The translations under genes were made by a program, and so were the position numbers. Shown one piece after another: positions 1-8,898 of a stretch of 64,000 nucleotides of DNA (the stretch's first letter is position 1; every line of letters starts with the position of its first letter). The notes under the pieces are model-generated. The model did no database searches and was not told the origin of the DNA. It saw only the letters and a list, made by a program, of their open reading frames with translations. Source of the stretch: Thioclava electrotropha (GTDB taxonomy: Bacteria; Pseudomonadota; Alphaproteobacteria; Rhodobacterales; Rhodobacteraceae); NCBI RefSeq assembly GCF_002085925.2, contig NZ_CP053562.1:2398001-2462000 (forward strand). The letters run 5' to 3'.

Positions 1-46
1 GATCGGGCGGCGCGTCCTCGCGGCTGATCTCTTGCTTGAACATCAT
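1..46 (-). CDS. 5' end of an unidentified gene (truncated by window edge)
   Basis: An ATG ATG start on the minus strand sits 15 nt past the stop of the dynamin-like gene. It is preceded by a good Shine-Dalgarno run (GAAGGGG), so a fourth gene probably continues the GTPase operon. Only about 15 codons are visible (MMFKQEISREDAPPD). That is too little for any family assignment. The call rests on spacing, RBS and an open frame to the edge of the window. Confidence 0.5.
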   Translation of the reverse strand, partial: MMFKQEISREDAPPD

Positions 47-60
47 TGGCCCCTTCGCCC

Positions 61-2202
61 TCACGCGGCGCGCGTCGCGGGTTTGCGCCGCGGCATCATG
101 GTACTGCTGACGGCGCTCTCGATCGCCCCGAGATTGATCAGACGCCGTTCGAGCACTTCCAGTTTGCTCTGGATCCGGGACGCCAGGCGGCTTTGCATCT
201 GCGGATCACGGGCCAGCCGTTCCAACTCGGCCCGCTCCTGCTTGAGCTGCAAGGTCCGCTCGCGCACGATCATCTCCATCATCCGCACCATCACCCGCAG
301 CCGCGACCCGCCTGCGCTGGCGCGTTCCACCAGCGCCTCGCCATAGGCCTGCAGGATCTTCTCGACCGCCGGGCGCAGCTCTTCCGCCGCCACGATCCGC
401 AACCCGTCGAGGGTCTTTTCGATATTCACGGTCGGACCGCGCCAGAAGGCCCAACCCCGCTCCAGCGCGAAGTTGATGCGCAGCGCCCGCCGGGTCAGCG
501 TCAGCGTCGAGGTGAAGGTGTCATGCGGCATATCCGACAGGTCGATCTCTTCGCTGGGATCGTCGAACCGGTCCGCGACCGTGGTGCGGCAGGCATGGAT
601 CGCATTGTCGAGCAGCACGTCGATCGCCGCACGCGAGCGGGCGTAGCTTTTCGTCACCTCGCGTTCGAGCGCGATCTGCAGCGCGGTCGTGTCGGTCTCG
701 AAACTGCGCGGCGGACGGCCGTCGCGGATCCGGTTGGTGCGCAGGACATCCTCGAACCGGTCGCGCTGGCTCAGGACGAAATCCTCGATGCTCTTGTTGA
801 GCCGCGTCTCCAGCGCCGACCAGCCGCGGTTGAGCACCGCTTCGATCTGATGCTCGGCGCTCTCGACATGGTTTTCGAGCGCACCACGCAGCGCTTCCGT
901 TGCCGCGATCTCGCCGCTCATTTCCTCGATCGCGGCCTCCGCCACGTCAGAGCGGATGCTCTCGATCTGCATCTGCAGCGTGTCGCGTTCGCGGCGGGCG
1001 ACGAATTGCATCCCCGACAGCTCCGCGCGCAGATCGCCGCGCAGCTGAGCGAGCTGCTGACGCCCGACCCCGCCGTCGATCACGGCAGAGAGCACATGTT
1101 TGACCTCTTCGACGCCCGAGGCCAGCAGCAGCCGGTCGATCGGGTCCTCGGGCACGCGGCCAAAGCGCGAATACAGGTATTGCGCCAGCTCCATCGAATC
1201 CATCTCGGCGCGCGCCCAGGCGGCCTCCTCGTCGGAGCGCTGCGTCAGATCGGCGAGATAGGCGCTGCCCGCGACGATCTTGAAATCGATATCGGGGATC
1301 GCGGCGCGCAGACGGCGCGACACATCGGCGATCACGCGCGGCACTTCGACCGCGTAATCGTCCAGCTCGTCGATCCGGTTGAGGAAGATCAGCACATCCT
1401 TGTCGTCCTGCTTGGCGAGGATGCGGATCAGGGCGAGGTCGACATCGGTCAGCGGCTGATGCGCCGAAAGCACCATGATGAACACGTCCGAGCGGTCAAG
1501 TGAGCGACAGGTGAACTCGTCGCGCACGAGGAACGGGTCGTTCACGCCGGGCGTGTCGGTGATGATCGTGGGTACCTGAAACTCGGGCAAGCGCATGTAA
1601 ATATTGGCGCTTTTCGTGAGCGCCGCATAGCGGCCAAGCGCCTCGCGCTCCAGCCCGTCATCCGCCCCGGGCCCCGCGCAGACATAGCGTTGCAGCAGAT
1701 CGGGCGCGAGGAAGTCATAGTCGTGATGCTGGCCCAACAGCATCTGGTAATGCTTGCCGAGACGTCGCTGGGCGCGGCGGCGCATCTGCTCGGACTGCTC
1801 GCGCAGGATGTCAGTGTCGAACCCCGGCAGCAGCTCTTCGGTCAGCTTGCGGATGCGGGTGCCGCCATTGATGATCTCGTCCCAATCGGCTTCCGAGAAG
1901 AACTCGAACCGCGCGCCCGTCACCGGGTCTTCGGGCAGGTTGATGCGCATATTCGTCACGACCGAGGTCCACGGGTTCACATCGGAGGGCAGGAAATCAT
2001 GCTGATGCAGGAAGGCGTTGAGGAAGGTCGACTTACCCGCCTTCACCTGCCCGATCACCGCCACACGCGCCGCCCAGTCATGCAGTCGCAAGCGCAGATC
2101 GCGGATGCGCGGACGGGCGCTGCGTTCGACGGAGGCCTCGATCCGGTCGAGCGCGCCGTTGAGAAAGTCGAGTTCCTTACGCAGTTGCGGGGCAATCTTC
2201 AT
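61..2202 (-). CDS. dynamin-like large GTPase (713 aa), third gene of a GTPase operon
   Basis: A large GTPase of the bacterial dynamin family. The G1/P-loop GQVKAGKST is at residues 51-59, the G3 motif DTPGVND at about 216-222 and the G4 motif NRID at about 275-278. The remaining C-terminal half is mostly long charged helices, including a coiled-coil-like stretch near residues 640-690, as expected for dynamin stalk regions. There is no clear transmembrane pair; a short aromatic patch (GWAFWRG, near residue 570) could be a membrane-touching paddle, which is inference. It overlaps the upstream GTPase gene by 4 nt, so the two are translationally coupled. Family members act in membrane remodelling or membrane stress, but the substrate here is unknown. 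Confidence 0.85.
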   Translation of the reverse strand: MKIAPQLRKELDFLNGALDRIEASVERSARPRIRDLRLRLHDWAARVAVIGQVKAGKSTFLNAFLHQHDFLPSDVNPWTSVVTNMRINLPEDPVTGARFEFFSEADWDEIINGGTRIRKLTEELLPGFDTDILREQSEQMRRRAQRRLGKHYQMLLGQHHDYDFLAPDLLQRYVCAGPGADDGLEREALGRYAALTKSANIYMRLPEFQVPTIITDTPGVNDPFLVRDEFTCRSLDRSDVFIMVLSAHQPLTDVDLALIRILAKQDDKDVLIFLNRIDELDDYAVEVPRVIADVSRRLRAAIPDIDFKIVAGSAYLADLTQRSDEEAAWARAEMDSMELAQYLYSRFGRVPEDPIDRLLLASGVEEVKHVLSAVIDGGVGRQQLAQLRGDLRAELSGMQFVARRERDTLQMQIESIRSDVAEAAIEEMSGEIAATEALRGALENHVESAEHQIEAVLNRGWSALETRLNKSIEDFVLSQRDRFEDVLRTNRIRDGRPPRSFETDTTALQIALEREVTKSYARSRAAIDVLLDNAIHACRTTVADRFDDPSEEIDLSDMPHDTFTSTLTLTRRALRINFALERGWAFWRGPTVNIEKTLDGLRIVAAEELRPAVEKILQAYGEALVERASAGGSRLRVMVRMMEMIVRERTLQLKQERAELERLARDPQMQSRLASRIQSKLEVLERRLINLGAIESAVSSTMMPRRKPATRAA

Positions 2203-3275
2203 GGCTTGGTCCTCTTGCTCGCGTAGGCTGGCTCGAATTCGGTCGGGGTTTCGGCATCCAGCCGATCAAGCAGATGTTCGACATGGGCGAGGACATCCGC
2301 GGCATCTGTGAACGCGTAGCCCGCCGTGAGTTCCTCCCACAGCGCGCGGGCCGGGCCCGGCATCGGGGCGGTCTCGGCAGGCGGATAGTCGGGCAGCGGC
2401 GAGTCGAGGATCAGCGGCTCGGCGTCCGTGACCTCGGGCAGCTCCGCGCTTTCCGCCTTGATCAGACGCGCCGAGCGCAGACGGCGCGGCTTCACCGGCG
2501 TGCGCGGCTTCGGGAAGGCGATCACGTCGCGCTCGCCCACGAATTTCGCGACGATCTCGTTGGCCGCCCCTGTGGGTTGGTCGATCTGCCCCACCAGCCG
2601 CTCGATCTCGCGCGCGATCTGCGCCACGTCCGAAGGCTCGGTCAGCGCGGCCAGACGGATCGTCGGGAAGACCTCCCCCGCCTCGCGCTCGACCCGGCGC
2701 ATCAGTCGCGCGCGGGTGCGCTCGTCGGGCAGACGGTCGCCATGGGTCACCACCAGCATCGGCTGTTCCAGGAGCGCCTCGGGCATTTCGTCCCAGACCG
2801 CTTTCTCGCTTTGACGCCACGCCTGCGTCGCGTTCGTGCACCAGATCACCAGATCGGCATAGCGCAGCATCCGCTGCCAGCTTTCCATCGGCATGTTCGG
2901 GTCCGACGAACCGGGCGTGTCGATGATGTCGATCCGGTCGAGGATCGGCGCGTTATGGGCGATCACGCAATAGCGCGCCTTCTCCAGATTGAGCTGCGCC
3001 AGATCGGAGAGCGGGCGCGCGACCTCTTCCTTGTCGATCCAAAGCTGCGCCCGGTCCCCGCCGCGCACCAGCCAGATCGGCGGCAGCGCGGTCGCGGTGA
3101 CATGCGAGGGCAGCACTTTCTCGCCCAGCAACCCGTTGATGAGACTGGTCTTCCCGGCCGAAAATTCGCCCGCGACCAGAACCCGCAGCTTGCGCGGCTT
3201 CGAAGTGGCCTGCGGAGCCTGCGCTTTCGACAGGTCCGGCAAGTCGGGGCGTTCGCGTTTGCGCATCGAGTTCAT
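2199..3275 (-). CDS. small dynamin-type GTPase (358 aa), middle gene of a GTPase operon
   Basis: A P-loop GTPase with G1 GEFSAGKTS at residues 36-44, G3 DTPGSSDP near 119-126 and a variant G4 THGD near 177-180. The G1 form and the following LPSHVTATALP segment, a switch-I-like region with candidate threonines, resemble dynamin-family GTPase domains. It lacks the long helical stalk of its two neighbours, so it is essentially a GTPase domain with a short proline- and acid-rich C-terminal tail. ATGA overlaps join it to both neighbours. It may form a mixed assembly with the larger GTPases, since paired and unequal bacterial dynamins are known to cooperate. That role is inferred from context only. 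Confidence 0.8.
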   Translation of the reverse strand: MNSMRKRERPDLPDLSKAQAPQATSKPRKLRVLVAGEFSAGKTSLINGLLGEKVLPSHVTATALPPIWLVRGGDRAQLWIDKEEVARPLSDLAQLNLEKARYCVIAHNAPILDRIDIIDTPGSSDPNMPMESWQRMLRYADLVIWCTNATQAWRQSEKAVWDEMPEALLEQPMLVVTHGDRLPDERTRARLMRRVEREAGEVFPTIRLAALTEPSDVAQIAREIERLVGQIDQPTGAANEIVAKFVGERDVIAFPKPRTPVKPRRLRSARLIKAESAELPEVTDAEPLILDSPLPDYPPAETAPMPGPARALWEELTAGYAFTDAADVLAHVEHLLDRLDAETPTEFEPAYASKRTKP

Positions 3276-5212
3276 GCCGAGAGCCTTTCCTTATCGTGAC
3301 CGGACGCGCCCGACAGGCAGCGCTCGCGCACCGCCTTGCAGAACTGCCCCTGATCGAAGGCGAAGCGCTCGACGATCTCTCGGCTGCGCGCGATGGCGGG
3401 GTCGAAATACTCGGTCATCAGATCCTCGATCAGCGGCGTGGTTTCCGCGATGATCACCTCGCGGTAGCGCGCCTGCGCCGCCCCCTTGCGATTGAACCGC
3501 CAATAGCGACGCCACCACGCGCCCTGCATATCCAGCGTGATCATCCGCGCCAGCACGGTCGGCGCACGATGTTGCGGCTGTTCGGGGAAGCGGCTGACAT
3601 CGGCCTCGCGGATCACGCCGAATTCGGCGGCGAGGAAGCTGTCGATCCCGTCACTGACCATATCGAGCGCCGATTCACCTTTGCGCCGCAGCCGCGCGCA
3701 ATTGGACGCGAAGGCCGTCTTCATCGCCATGCGCAGCGCGGTCGGGTCGTGGGTCCATGCGCCGATCTCGCCATAAGTGTCGATATGCGACTGCAGCGCT
3801 TCCAGGGCCGAGGCCACGAATTGCTCCTGCGCGCGGTCGAGCCGCTCGCGCAGCTCCGCGCGCAGCCCCGCCGCCTCGTTATTGAAGGCCGACACCGCCT
3901 CTTCCTCGATCTCGGCGAGGCGGAGCATCAGTTTCGACTCGCTGAGAATGGTGGACGGATCGGCCACACGCGCGACGCTATCGACGGTCTCGGCGCGTTC
4001 GATAATGCGCTCCAGCTCGTCCTGCACATCGCCCAGCACGGCCTGCCCCGGCCCGTCGACGATGCGGGTGACGACGGCCTGCATCAGTGCGCCGATCCCG
4101 GAGGCTTCCATCGCGCGCTGGCGCAGCTCGGTCTCGCTGCTGGGCGTGGTGCCAGTCATCTTCTCCAGCGCGGCGCGGCTGGCGGGGACCATCTCGTTCA
4201 CATCGCCCATCGCGCAATTGGCCCAGTAGCCCGAGCCGAACAGGATCTCGATCTCCTCGCCCAGCCCCATCCGGCCCAGCGTCTTGCGGATCGAGTTGCG
4301 GATCGCGGTCTGCGCCCCGCGCGGATCTTCCAACTCGTCGATGCGGTTGACGAAGATCACCACTTCGCGCGCGTCGATGGCGCAGATGATACGCAAAAGC
4401 GCGAGATCCATCGTGGTCAGAGCCTGATGGGCCGAGAGCACGACGATACAGGCGCGGCTGTCGCCGATTGCGTTCAGCGTGATCTGCTCGCGCATCATGA
4501 ACGTGTCGTTCACGCCGGGCGTGTCGCGCAGGCACAGGCCGCGCGGCAGATGCGGCAGATCGAGATAGAGATCGGCGGATTTCGTCAGATCCGCATAGGT
4601 GCCCTCACTGGCCCCCTCGGCCAGATCGTCGGGATCGCCGTAGCAGATATATTGATCCAGCACCGCCTTATCGAGCGTCGGAAACGCGCGGCTGGTGCCC
4701 AAAAGGTCCTCGAACTGTTCCCCAAGCCGCGCCTCGGTCGCGTCGCGCATCGCGGTGACCTGTTTGCGCACGCTCTCGGCCTCTGTCTCGAAGCCCGCAC
4801 GGTTGGCCATCTCGCCCAAACGCCCGCCCGTCGCCACAAGCCGATCCCATTCGTGGCGGTCGAAGAAGCGAAACAGCGCGCGCGTGTCCATCGGGCGGTG
4901 GCGCGCGTTCAGATGCAGCGCCGTGATCACCGAGGTCCACGGGTTCACATCCGAAGGCAGCATCCCCGGCTTGCCGATCAACGCGTTGAGAAGGGTGCTT
5001 TTTCCCGCTTTGACCTGGCCGATGACGCTGACGGTCGGCTCGAACGCGTCGATCATCTCGAGAACGGTGTCGAGCTGATCCTCGACGAACCCGAGATCGG
5101 CGTCCGAGACGTCCTTTACGGCCTGTTCGAGCTGGTCGAGCGTCTCCCAGTAAGAATTGAGCGCCTCGAAACCACGGCGATGCCAATCAAAGATGGAATT
5201 CGCTTCATACAC
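3272..5212 (-). CDS. dynamin-like large GTPase (about 646 aa), first gene of a GTPase operon
   Basis: The first gene of the trio and a paralogue of the third. Both share G1 GQVKAGKST, a following LPSDVNPWTSV segment, G3 DTPGVND and G4 NRIDEL, so the two long proteins look like an ancient duplication around the small one. The frame stays open to an ATG at 5263, but the best start is a GTG at 5212 with AAGGAGAG just upstream, giving (M)YEANSIFDWHRRG. The C-terminal half is helical with few hydrophobic stretches; WWRRYWRFNRKG, some 100 residues from the end, could touch a membrane. The upstream region holds a perfect inverted repeat that may be the operator of this operon. Confidence 0.83.
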   Translation of the reverse strand: MYEANSIFDWHRRGFEALNSYWETLDQLEQAVKDVSDADLGFVEDQLDTVLEMIDAFEPTVSVIGQVKAGKSTLLNALIGKPGMLPSDVNPWTSVITALHLNARHRPMDTRALFRFFDRHEWDRLVATGGRLGEMANRAGFETEAESVRKQVTAMRDATEARLGEQFEDLLGTSRAFPTLDKAVLDQYICYGDPDDLAEGASEGTYADLTKSADLYLDLPHLPRGLCLRDTPGVNDTFMMREQITLNAIGDSRACIVVLSAHQALTTMDLALLRIICAIDAREVVIFVNRIDELEDPRGAQTAIRNSIRKTLGRMGLGEEIEILFGSGYWANCAMGDVNEMVPASRAALEKMTGTTPSSETELRQRAMEASGIGALMQAVVTRIVDGPGQAVLGDVQDELERIIERAETVDSVARVADPSTILSESKLMLRLAEIEEEAVSAFNNEAAGLRAELRERLDRAQEQFVASALEALQSHIDTYGEIGAWTHDPTALRMAMKTAFASNCARLRRKGESALDMVSDGIDSFLAAEFGVIREADVSRFPEQPQHRAPTVLARMITLDMQGAWWRRYWRFNRKGAAQARYREVIIAETTPLIEDLMTEYFDPAIARSREIVERFAFDQGQFCKAVRERCLSGASGHDKERLSA

Positions 5213-5637
5213 GAGGGAGCTCTCCTTTTCCGCAGGGGCGATGCGGATTTTTGGGTGACACACGGTCCGGCACGCCCATGCCGACCGAGACCACCAATGT
5301 TACAGGGACGGCGCGCGCCCCCTTCTTGGCGACGCACCGGCTGGGTCGGTTCGTGCTTAAAGTTCTCTTGCCCAGTCATGTCCGAAATGCGGCAGAAATT
5401 ATGGCAGACCGACCATAATTGCCGATTTCAGTGCATTTGGCCCTTTCGCGTGCGACGCGAATTCTCGTTTATTCTCTTTGCTTTGCTGACGATTCTGCAT
5501 TTGCATGACGTTAGGGAAGTCTCGTTTCAGCCCTATTTCATTGGCTCTTCACGAATTTGTGAGTGTTTCCGGCTGCGTTTATATCAAGGGCGTTTTGGTG
5601 GGATTGTCTACAACTCACGCGTGTAAGGCGCCCTGTC
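5213..5637. other. intergenic region between divergent dynamin and arsenic operons
   Basis: About 425 bp without a credible gene, noticeably more AT-rich than its surroundings between about 5380 and 5620. Besides the dyad at 5397-5420 it contains a TCAC-N6-GTGA half-dyad near 5550 and a short ATGCAAATGC-like palindrome near 5500. It must hold the promoters of two divergent operons; I see no unambiguous -35/-10 pair. Confidence 0.6.
5397..5420. promoter_or_regulatory. perfect inverted repeat, candidate operator
   Basis: AATTATGG and CCATAATT are separated by 8 bases, giving a perfect 8-bp-arm dyad of 24 bp in an AT-rich intergenic stretch. It lies about 185 bp upstream of the dynamin operon start and about 270 bp upstream of the arsenic cassette. 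No T-run follows, so it looks like a protein binding site rather than a terminator. The regulator is unknown. Confidence 0.5.
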
Positions 5638-5654
5638 ATCAAAGCTTCACTTGA
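5638..5654 (+). promoter_or_regulatory. candidate ArsR operator
   Basis: ATCAA-N7/8-TTGAT (ATCAAAGCTTCACTTGAT) lies about 30 bp upstream of the chosen ATG at 5687. ArsR/SmtB-family regulators commonly bind imperfect ATCAA...TTGAT-type dyads next to their own start, so autoregulation by the ArsR domain encoded just downstream is the simplest reading. This is an inference from motif and position. Confidence 0.5.
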
Positions 5655-5686
5655 TCCGACTCTCTTATTTCGCAAAACCTCGAAAT

Positions 5687-6526
5687 ATGGATCAGATGAC
5701 ACCTCAGCGGCTCACCGTGCTGGGCCATGCGCAACGCCTCGCGATCTTCCGGCTCTTGATGCGCCGGTATCCCGACCGGCTGCCCGCCGGCGAGATCGGC
5801 GCGGCGCTGGAGCTGAAGCCCTCGACGCTCTCGGCCTATCTGGCCGCACTCAGCGAGGTCGGGCTGATCGGGCAAACGCGGGCGGGCACCTCGCTGCGCT
5901 ATGGGATCGAGATGGAGACCGTGCGCAGCCTCTTCGACGCGCTGCTGATCGACTGCTGTCAGGGTCGCCCCGATATCTGCTCCCCTATTACGCACACCGA
6001 CCCAAACAGAGACCCTGCGATGACGCGATCTGCAGCGGGCCGGAAATTCAACGTGCTGTTCATCTGCACCGGCAATTCGGCGCGCTCCATCCTCGCCGAG
6101 ACGATCCTGCGAGACCGCGCGGGCGACCGGTTCAACGCCTATTCCGCCGGAACCAAGCCCTATTCCGAACTCAACCCTTTCGCGGTGCAGGTGCTGCGCG
6201 ACAAGGGCCATGATGTCACCCCCCTGCGGGCCAAGACTATCGCGGAGTTTCAGGGCGAAGACGCGCCCCCGCTCGATTTCGTCTTCACTGTCTGCGATCT
6301 CGCCGCGAACGAGGAATGCCCGCCCTGGCCCGGCCAGCCAATCAGCGGCCATTGGGGGATGGCGGACCCGGTGAAGGCGACCGGTACCGAGGCCGAGCGC
6401 GCGCTCGCCTTCCAGCAGGCCTATGGCGCGCTTCACCGCCGGATCGAGGCCTTCGCCGCCCTGCCCCTGACCACGCTCGACCGCATCGCGCTGCAATCCG
6501 CCGTCGATGACATCGGCCGCAACTGA
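5687..6526 (+). CDS. ArsR-type regulator fused to low-molecular-weight arsenate reductase ArsC
   Basis: One frame encodes two arsenic proteins. Residues about 5-100 form an ArsR winged helix ([19 protein letters not shown]) ending in a cysteine cluster C90, C91 and C98, resembling C-terminal arsenite sites of some ArsR proteins. Residues about 120-279 are a PTPase-like arsenate reductase with the P-loop CTGNSAR (C127-R133) and downstream VCD and ECP cysteines, as in thioredoxin-coupled ArsC. The frame is open from a TTG at 5651, but ATG 5687 is the more natural start. An internal ATG at 6020 could also yield free ArsC. It overlaps nothing essential and is followed within 10 nt by the GAPDH gene. 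The role is to sense arsenite and reduce arsenate in the cytoplasm. Confidence 0.88.
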   Translation: MDQMTPQRLTVLGHAQRLAIFRLLMRRYPDRLPAGEIGAALELKPSTLSAYLAALSEVGLIGQTRAGTSLRYGIEMETVRSLFDALLIDCCQGRPDICSPITHTDPNRDPAMTRSAAGRKFNVLFICTGNSARSILAETILRDRAGDRFNAYSAGTKPYSELNPFAVQVLRDKGHDVTPLRAKTIAEFQGEDAPPLDFVFTVCDLAANEECPPWPGQPISGHWGMADPVKATGTEAERALAFQQAYGALHRRIEAFAALPLTTLDRIALQSAVDDIGRN

Positions 6527-6536
6527 AGGACTGACC

Positions 6537-7535
6537 ATGACCACCTACGCCCTCAATGGCCTCGGCCGCATCGGGAAACTCGCCTTGAAGCCGCTTCTGG
6601 CACGCGGCGCGAAGATCGCATGGATCAACGACGCGGTGGGCGATGCGGCGATGCAGGCACATCTGCTGGAATTCGACTCCGTTCATGGCCGCTGGGACGC
6701 GGAGTTCTCGAGCGACGAGAGTAGCGTCACCATCGACGGCACCCGCCTGCCCTTCATCGGCACGCGCAACATTGAAGACCTGCCGCTCGACGGGGTCGAC
6801 GTGGTGATCGACTGCACTGGCGTCTTCAAATCCGAAGCCGCGCTCGCCCCCTATTTCGCGGCGGGCGTGAAGAAGGTGGTCGTCTCGGCCCCGGTGAAGG
6901 ACGGCCCGACCGCGAATATCGTCTATGGCGTGAACAATGACGCCTATGACCCGGCTGCGCATAGCATCGTGACAGCGGCGAGCTGCACCACGAACTGCCT
7001 CGCCCCGGTGGTGAAGGTCATCCACGAAAACCTGCGGATCAAACACGGGTCGATCACGACGATCCATGACGTGACCAACACCCAGACCATCGTGGATCGC
7101 CCCGCGAAAGACCTGCGCCGCGCGCGCTCGGCGCTCAATTCGCTGATCCCGACCACGACCGGCTCGGCCACCGCGATCACGCTGATCTATCCCGAGCTGA
7201 AGGGGCGGCTGAGCGGCCATGCCGTGCGCGTGCCGCTGCTCAATGCCTCGCTGACCGATTGCGTCTTCGAGGTCGAACGCGAAACGACCGCCGAAGAGGT
7301 CAACGCGCTGTTCAAAGCCGCCGCTGAGGGCGATCTGAACGGCATCCTCGGCTACGAGACGCGCCCGCTCGTGTCCTCGGATTACACCAACGACATCCGC
7401 TCCTCGATCATCGACGCGCCCTCGACGATGGTGGTGAACGGCACGCAGGTGAAGGTCTATGCGTGGTATGACAACGAGATGGGCTATGCCTACCGACTGG
7501 CCGATGTCGCGCTGATGGTGGGGGCGTCCCTGTGA
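6537..7535 (+). CDS. ArsJ-associated glyceraldehyde-3-phosphate dehydrogenase
   Basis: A full-length (332 aa) GAPDH with an N-terminal NAD-binding start ([10 protein letters not shown]), the active-site ASCTTNC with the nucleophile near C150, and the C-terminal [11 protein letters not shown] motif. In arsenate-resistance cassettes such a GAPDH uses arsenate in place of phosphate to form 1-arseno-3-phosphoglycerate, which ArsJ exports. The adjacency to arsR-arsC and arsJ supports that role over glycolysis. The ATG at 6537 has an AAGGA upstream and is preferred to the in-frame ATG at 6507, which would overlap the preceding gene. The stop overlaps the GTG start of arsJ. Confidence 0.9.
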   Translation: MTTYALNGLGRIGKLALKPLLARGAKIAWINDAVGDAAMQAHLLEFDSVHGRWDAEFSSDESSVTIDGTRLPFIGTRNIEDLPLDGVDVVIDCTGVFKSEAALAPYFAAGVKKVVVSAPVKDGPTANIVYGVNNDAYDPAAHSIVTAASCTTNCLAPVVKVIHENLRIKHGSITTIHDVTNTQTIVDRPAKDLRRARSALNSLIPTTTGSATAITLIYPELKGRLSGHAVRVPLLNASLTDCVFEVERETTAEEVNALFKAAAEGDLNGILGYETRPLVSSDYTNDIRSSIIDAPSTMVVNGTQVKVYAWYDNEMGYAYRLADVALMVGASL

Positions 7536-8809
7536 GCGACAACCCCGCCAGCCGCCCCGAGGGCTTCTCCGCCTATATCGCGGTGACGGCGGCCTATTGG
7601 TCCTTCATGCTCACCGATGGCGCGCTGCGGATGCTGGTGCTGCTGCATTTTCACACGCTGGGCTTCTCGCCGGTGCAGCTGGCTTACCTGTTCATCCTCT
7701 ACGAAGTGGCGGGGATGGTGACGAACCTCTCGGCGGGCTGGATCGCGGCGCGGTTCGGGCTGGTCTCGACGCTTTACGCGGGGCTGTCGCTTCAGGTCGT
7801 GGCGCTGATCGCGCTGGCGCAGCTGAACCCGGGTTGGGCGATTGGCGCATCAGTGACCTATGTGATGGTGGTGCAGGGCCTCAGCGGGGTTGCGAAGGAC
7901 CTTGCCAAGATGTCCTCGAAATCGGCGGTGAAGCTGCTGGCCCCCACCGGCAAGGGCGGGCTGTTCAAATGGGTCGCGGTGCTGACCGGATCGAAGAACG
8001 CGGTGAAGGGTGTGGGCTTCCTGCTCGGCGCGGCGCTGCTGGCCGCGCTCGGCTTCGATTACGCGGTGGTCGCGATGGCGGTGGTGCTCGCTCTGATCCT
8101 CGCGGGGGTCGTCGTGGCAATGCCGCCGGGCCTGCCGCGCGGGCGCAAGGGCGCGAAATTCTCCGAAGTCTTCTCGAAATCGGCCAATGTGAACTGGCTG
8201 TCGGCGGCGCGGGTCTTCCTGTTCGGCGCGCGCGACGTCTGGTTCGTCGTCGGTATCCCGATCTATTTCTACGCGGTCCTGTCGGACGGCACCCATGCAG
8301 GCGACCGCGCGGCCTTCTTCCTCGTGGGCACCTTCATGGCGCTCTGGATCATCCTTTACGGCGCGGTGCAGGCCGCCGCCCCGCGCATCCTGAAGGCCAG
8401 ATCCCGCCCCGAGGGTGAGTTGATCGGCGCCGCGCGGCACTGGGCGCTGGCGCTGCTCGCGGTGCCTGCCCTTCTCAGCGCCGCCGTGCTGATCGACCCG
8501 ACGCCGTCGCTGTGGCTCAGCACCGTGCTGGTCGTGGGCCTGCTGGCCTTCGGTGCGATCTTCGCGGTGAATTCCTCGCTCCACTCCTATCTCATCCTCG
8601 CCTTCACGCAGGCCGAGCGGGTGACGATGGATGTGGGCTTCTACTACATGGCCAATGCGGGCGGGCGGCTGATCGGCACGCTGCTGTCGGGGCTGAGCTA
8701 CCAGATGGGCGGGCTGCCCGCCGTGATGATCACCGCGACGGTGATGGTGGGGTTGAGCGCGCTGGCGGCAGGGCGGCTTGCGCCCGAGGCGACCCTCACG
8801 AGCCCGTGA
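7532..8809 (+). CDS. arsJ: organoarsenical efflux MFS transporter ArsJ
   Basis: A 425-aa major facilitator with about 12 hydrophobic segments, starting from a GTG that overlaps the TGA of the GAPDH gene. The sequence begins with [23 protein letters not shown], split by small loops, and contains [13 protein letters not shown] in the central loop, features I associate with the ArsJ family. ArsJ exports 1-arseno-3-phosphoglycerate, which hydrolyses outside to arsenate, so with the GAPDH it forms an arsenate extrusion route. It acts in the inner membrane. No arsenite pump (ArsB or Acr3) is visible nearby, so arsenite made by the ArsC domain must leave by a transporter encoded elsewhere. Confidence 0.88.
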   Translation: MSDNPASRPEGFSAYIAVTAAYWSFMLTDGALRMLVLLHFHTLGFSPVQLAYLFILYEVAGMVTNLSAGWIAARFGLVSTLYAGLSLQVVALIALAQLNPGWAIGASVTYVMVVQGLSGVAKDLAKMSSKSAVKLLAPTGKGGLFKWVAVLTGSKNAVKGVGFLLGAALLAALGFDYAVVAMAVVLALILAGVVVAMPPGLPRGRKGAKFSEVFSKSANVNWLSAARVFLFGARDVWFVVGIPIYFYAVLSDGTHAGDRAAFFLVGTFMALWIILYGAVQAAAPRILKARSRPEGELIGAARHWALALLAVPALLSAAVLIDPTPSLWLSTVLVVGLLAFGAIFAVNSSLHSYLILAFTQAERVTMDVGFYYMANAGGRLIGTLLSGLSYQMGGLPAVMITATVMVGLSALAAGRLAPEATLTSP

Positions 8810-8898
8810 GCAGAGATGGACATTCCGCCCCGTCCACGCTTTGGTAGCGCGCGGAGGAGAGCGGCCCCCGCGCCGCTTGCATAATGGGAGGAAAGCCG

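Noticed and set aside
46..1503. Long plus-strand open frame opposite the dynamin gene, and similar long antisense frames (e.g. 18225-20078, 20103-24173, 39454-41307, 46461-48404)
   Set aside because: These are shadows caused by high GC third positions. Their products are rich in R, H, A and Q, lack recognisable domains and lie opposite clearly coding genes.
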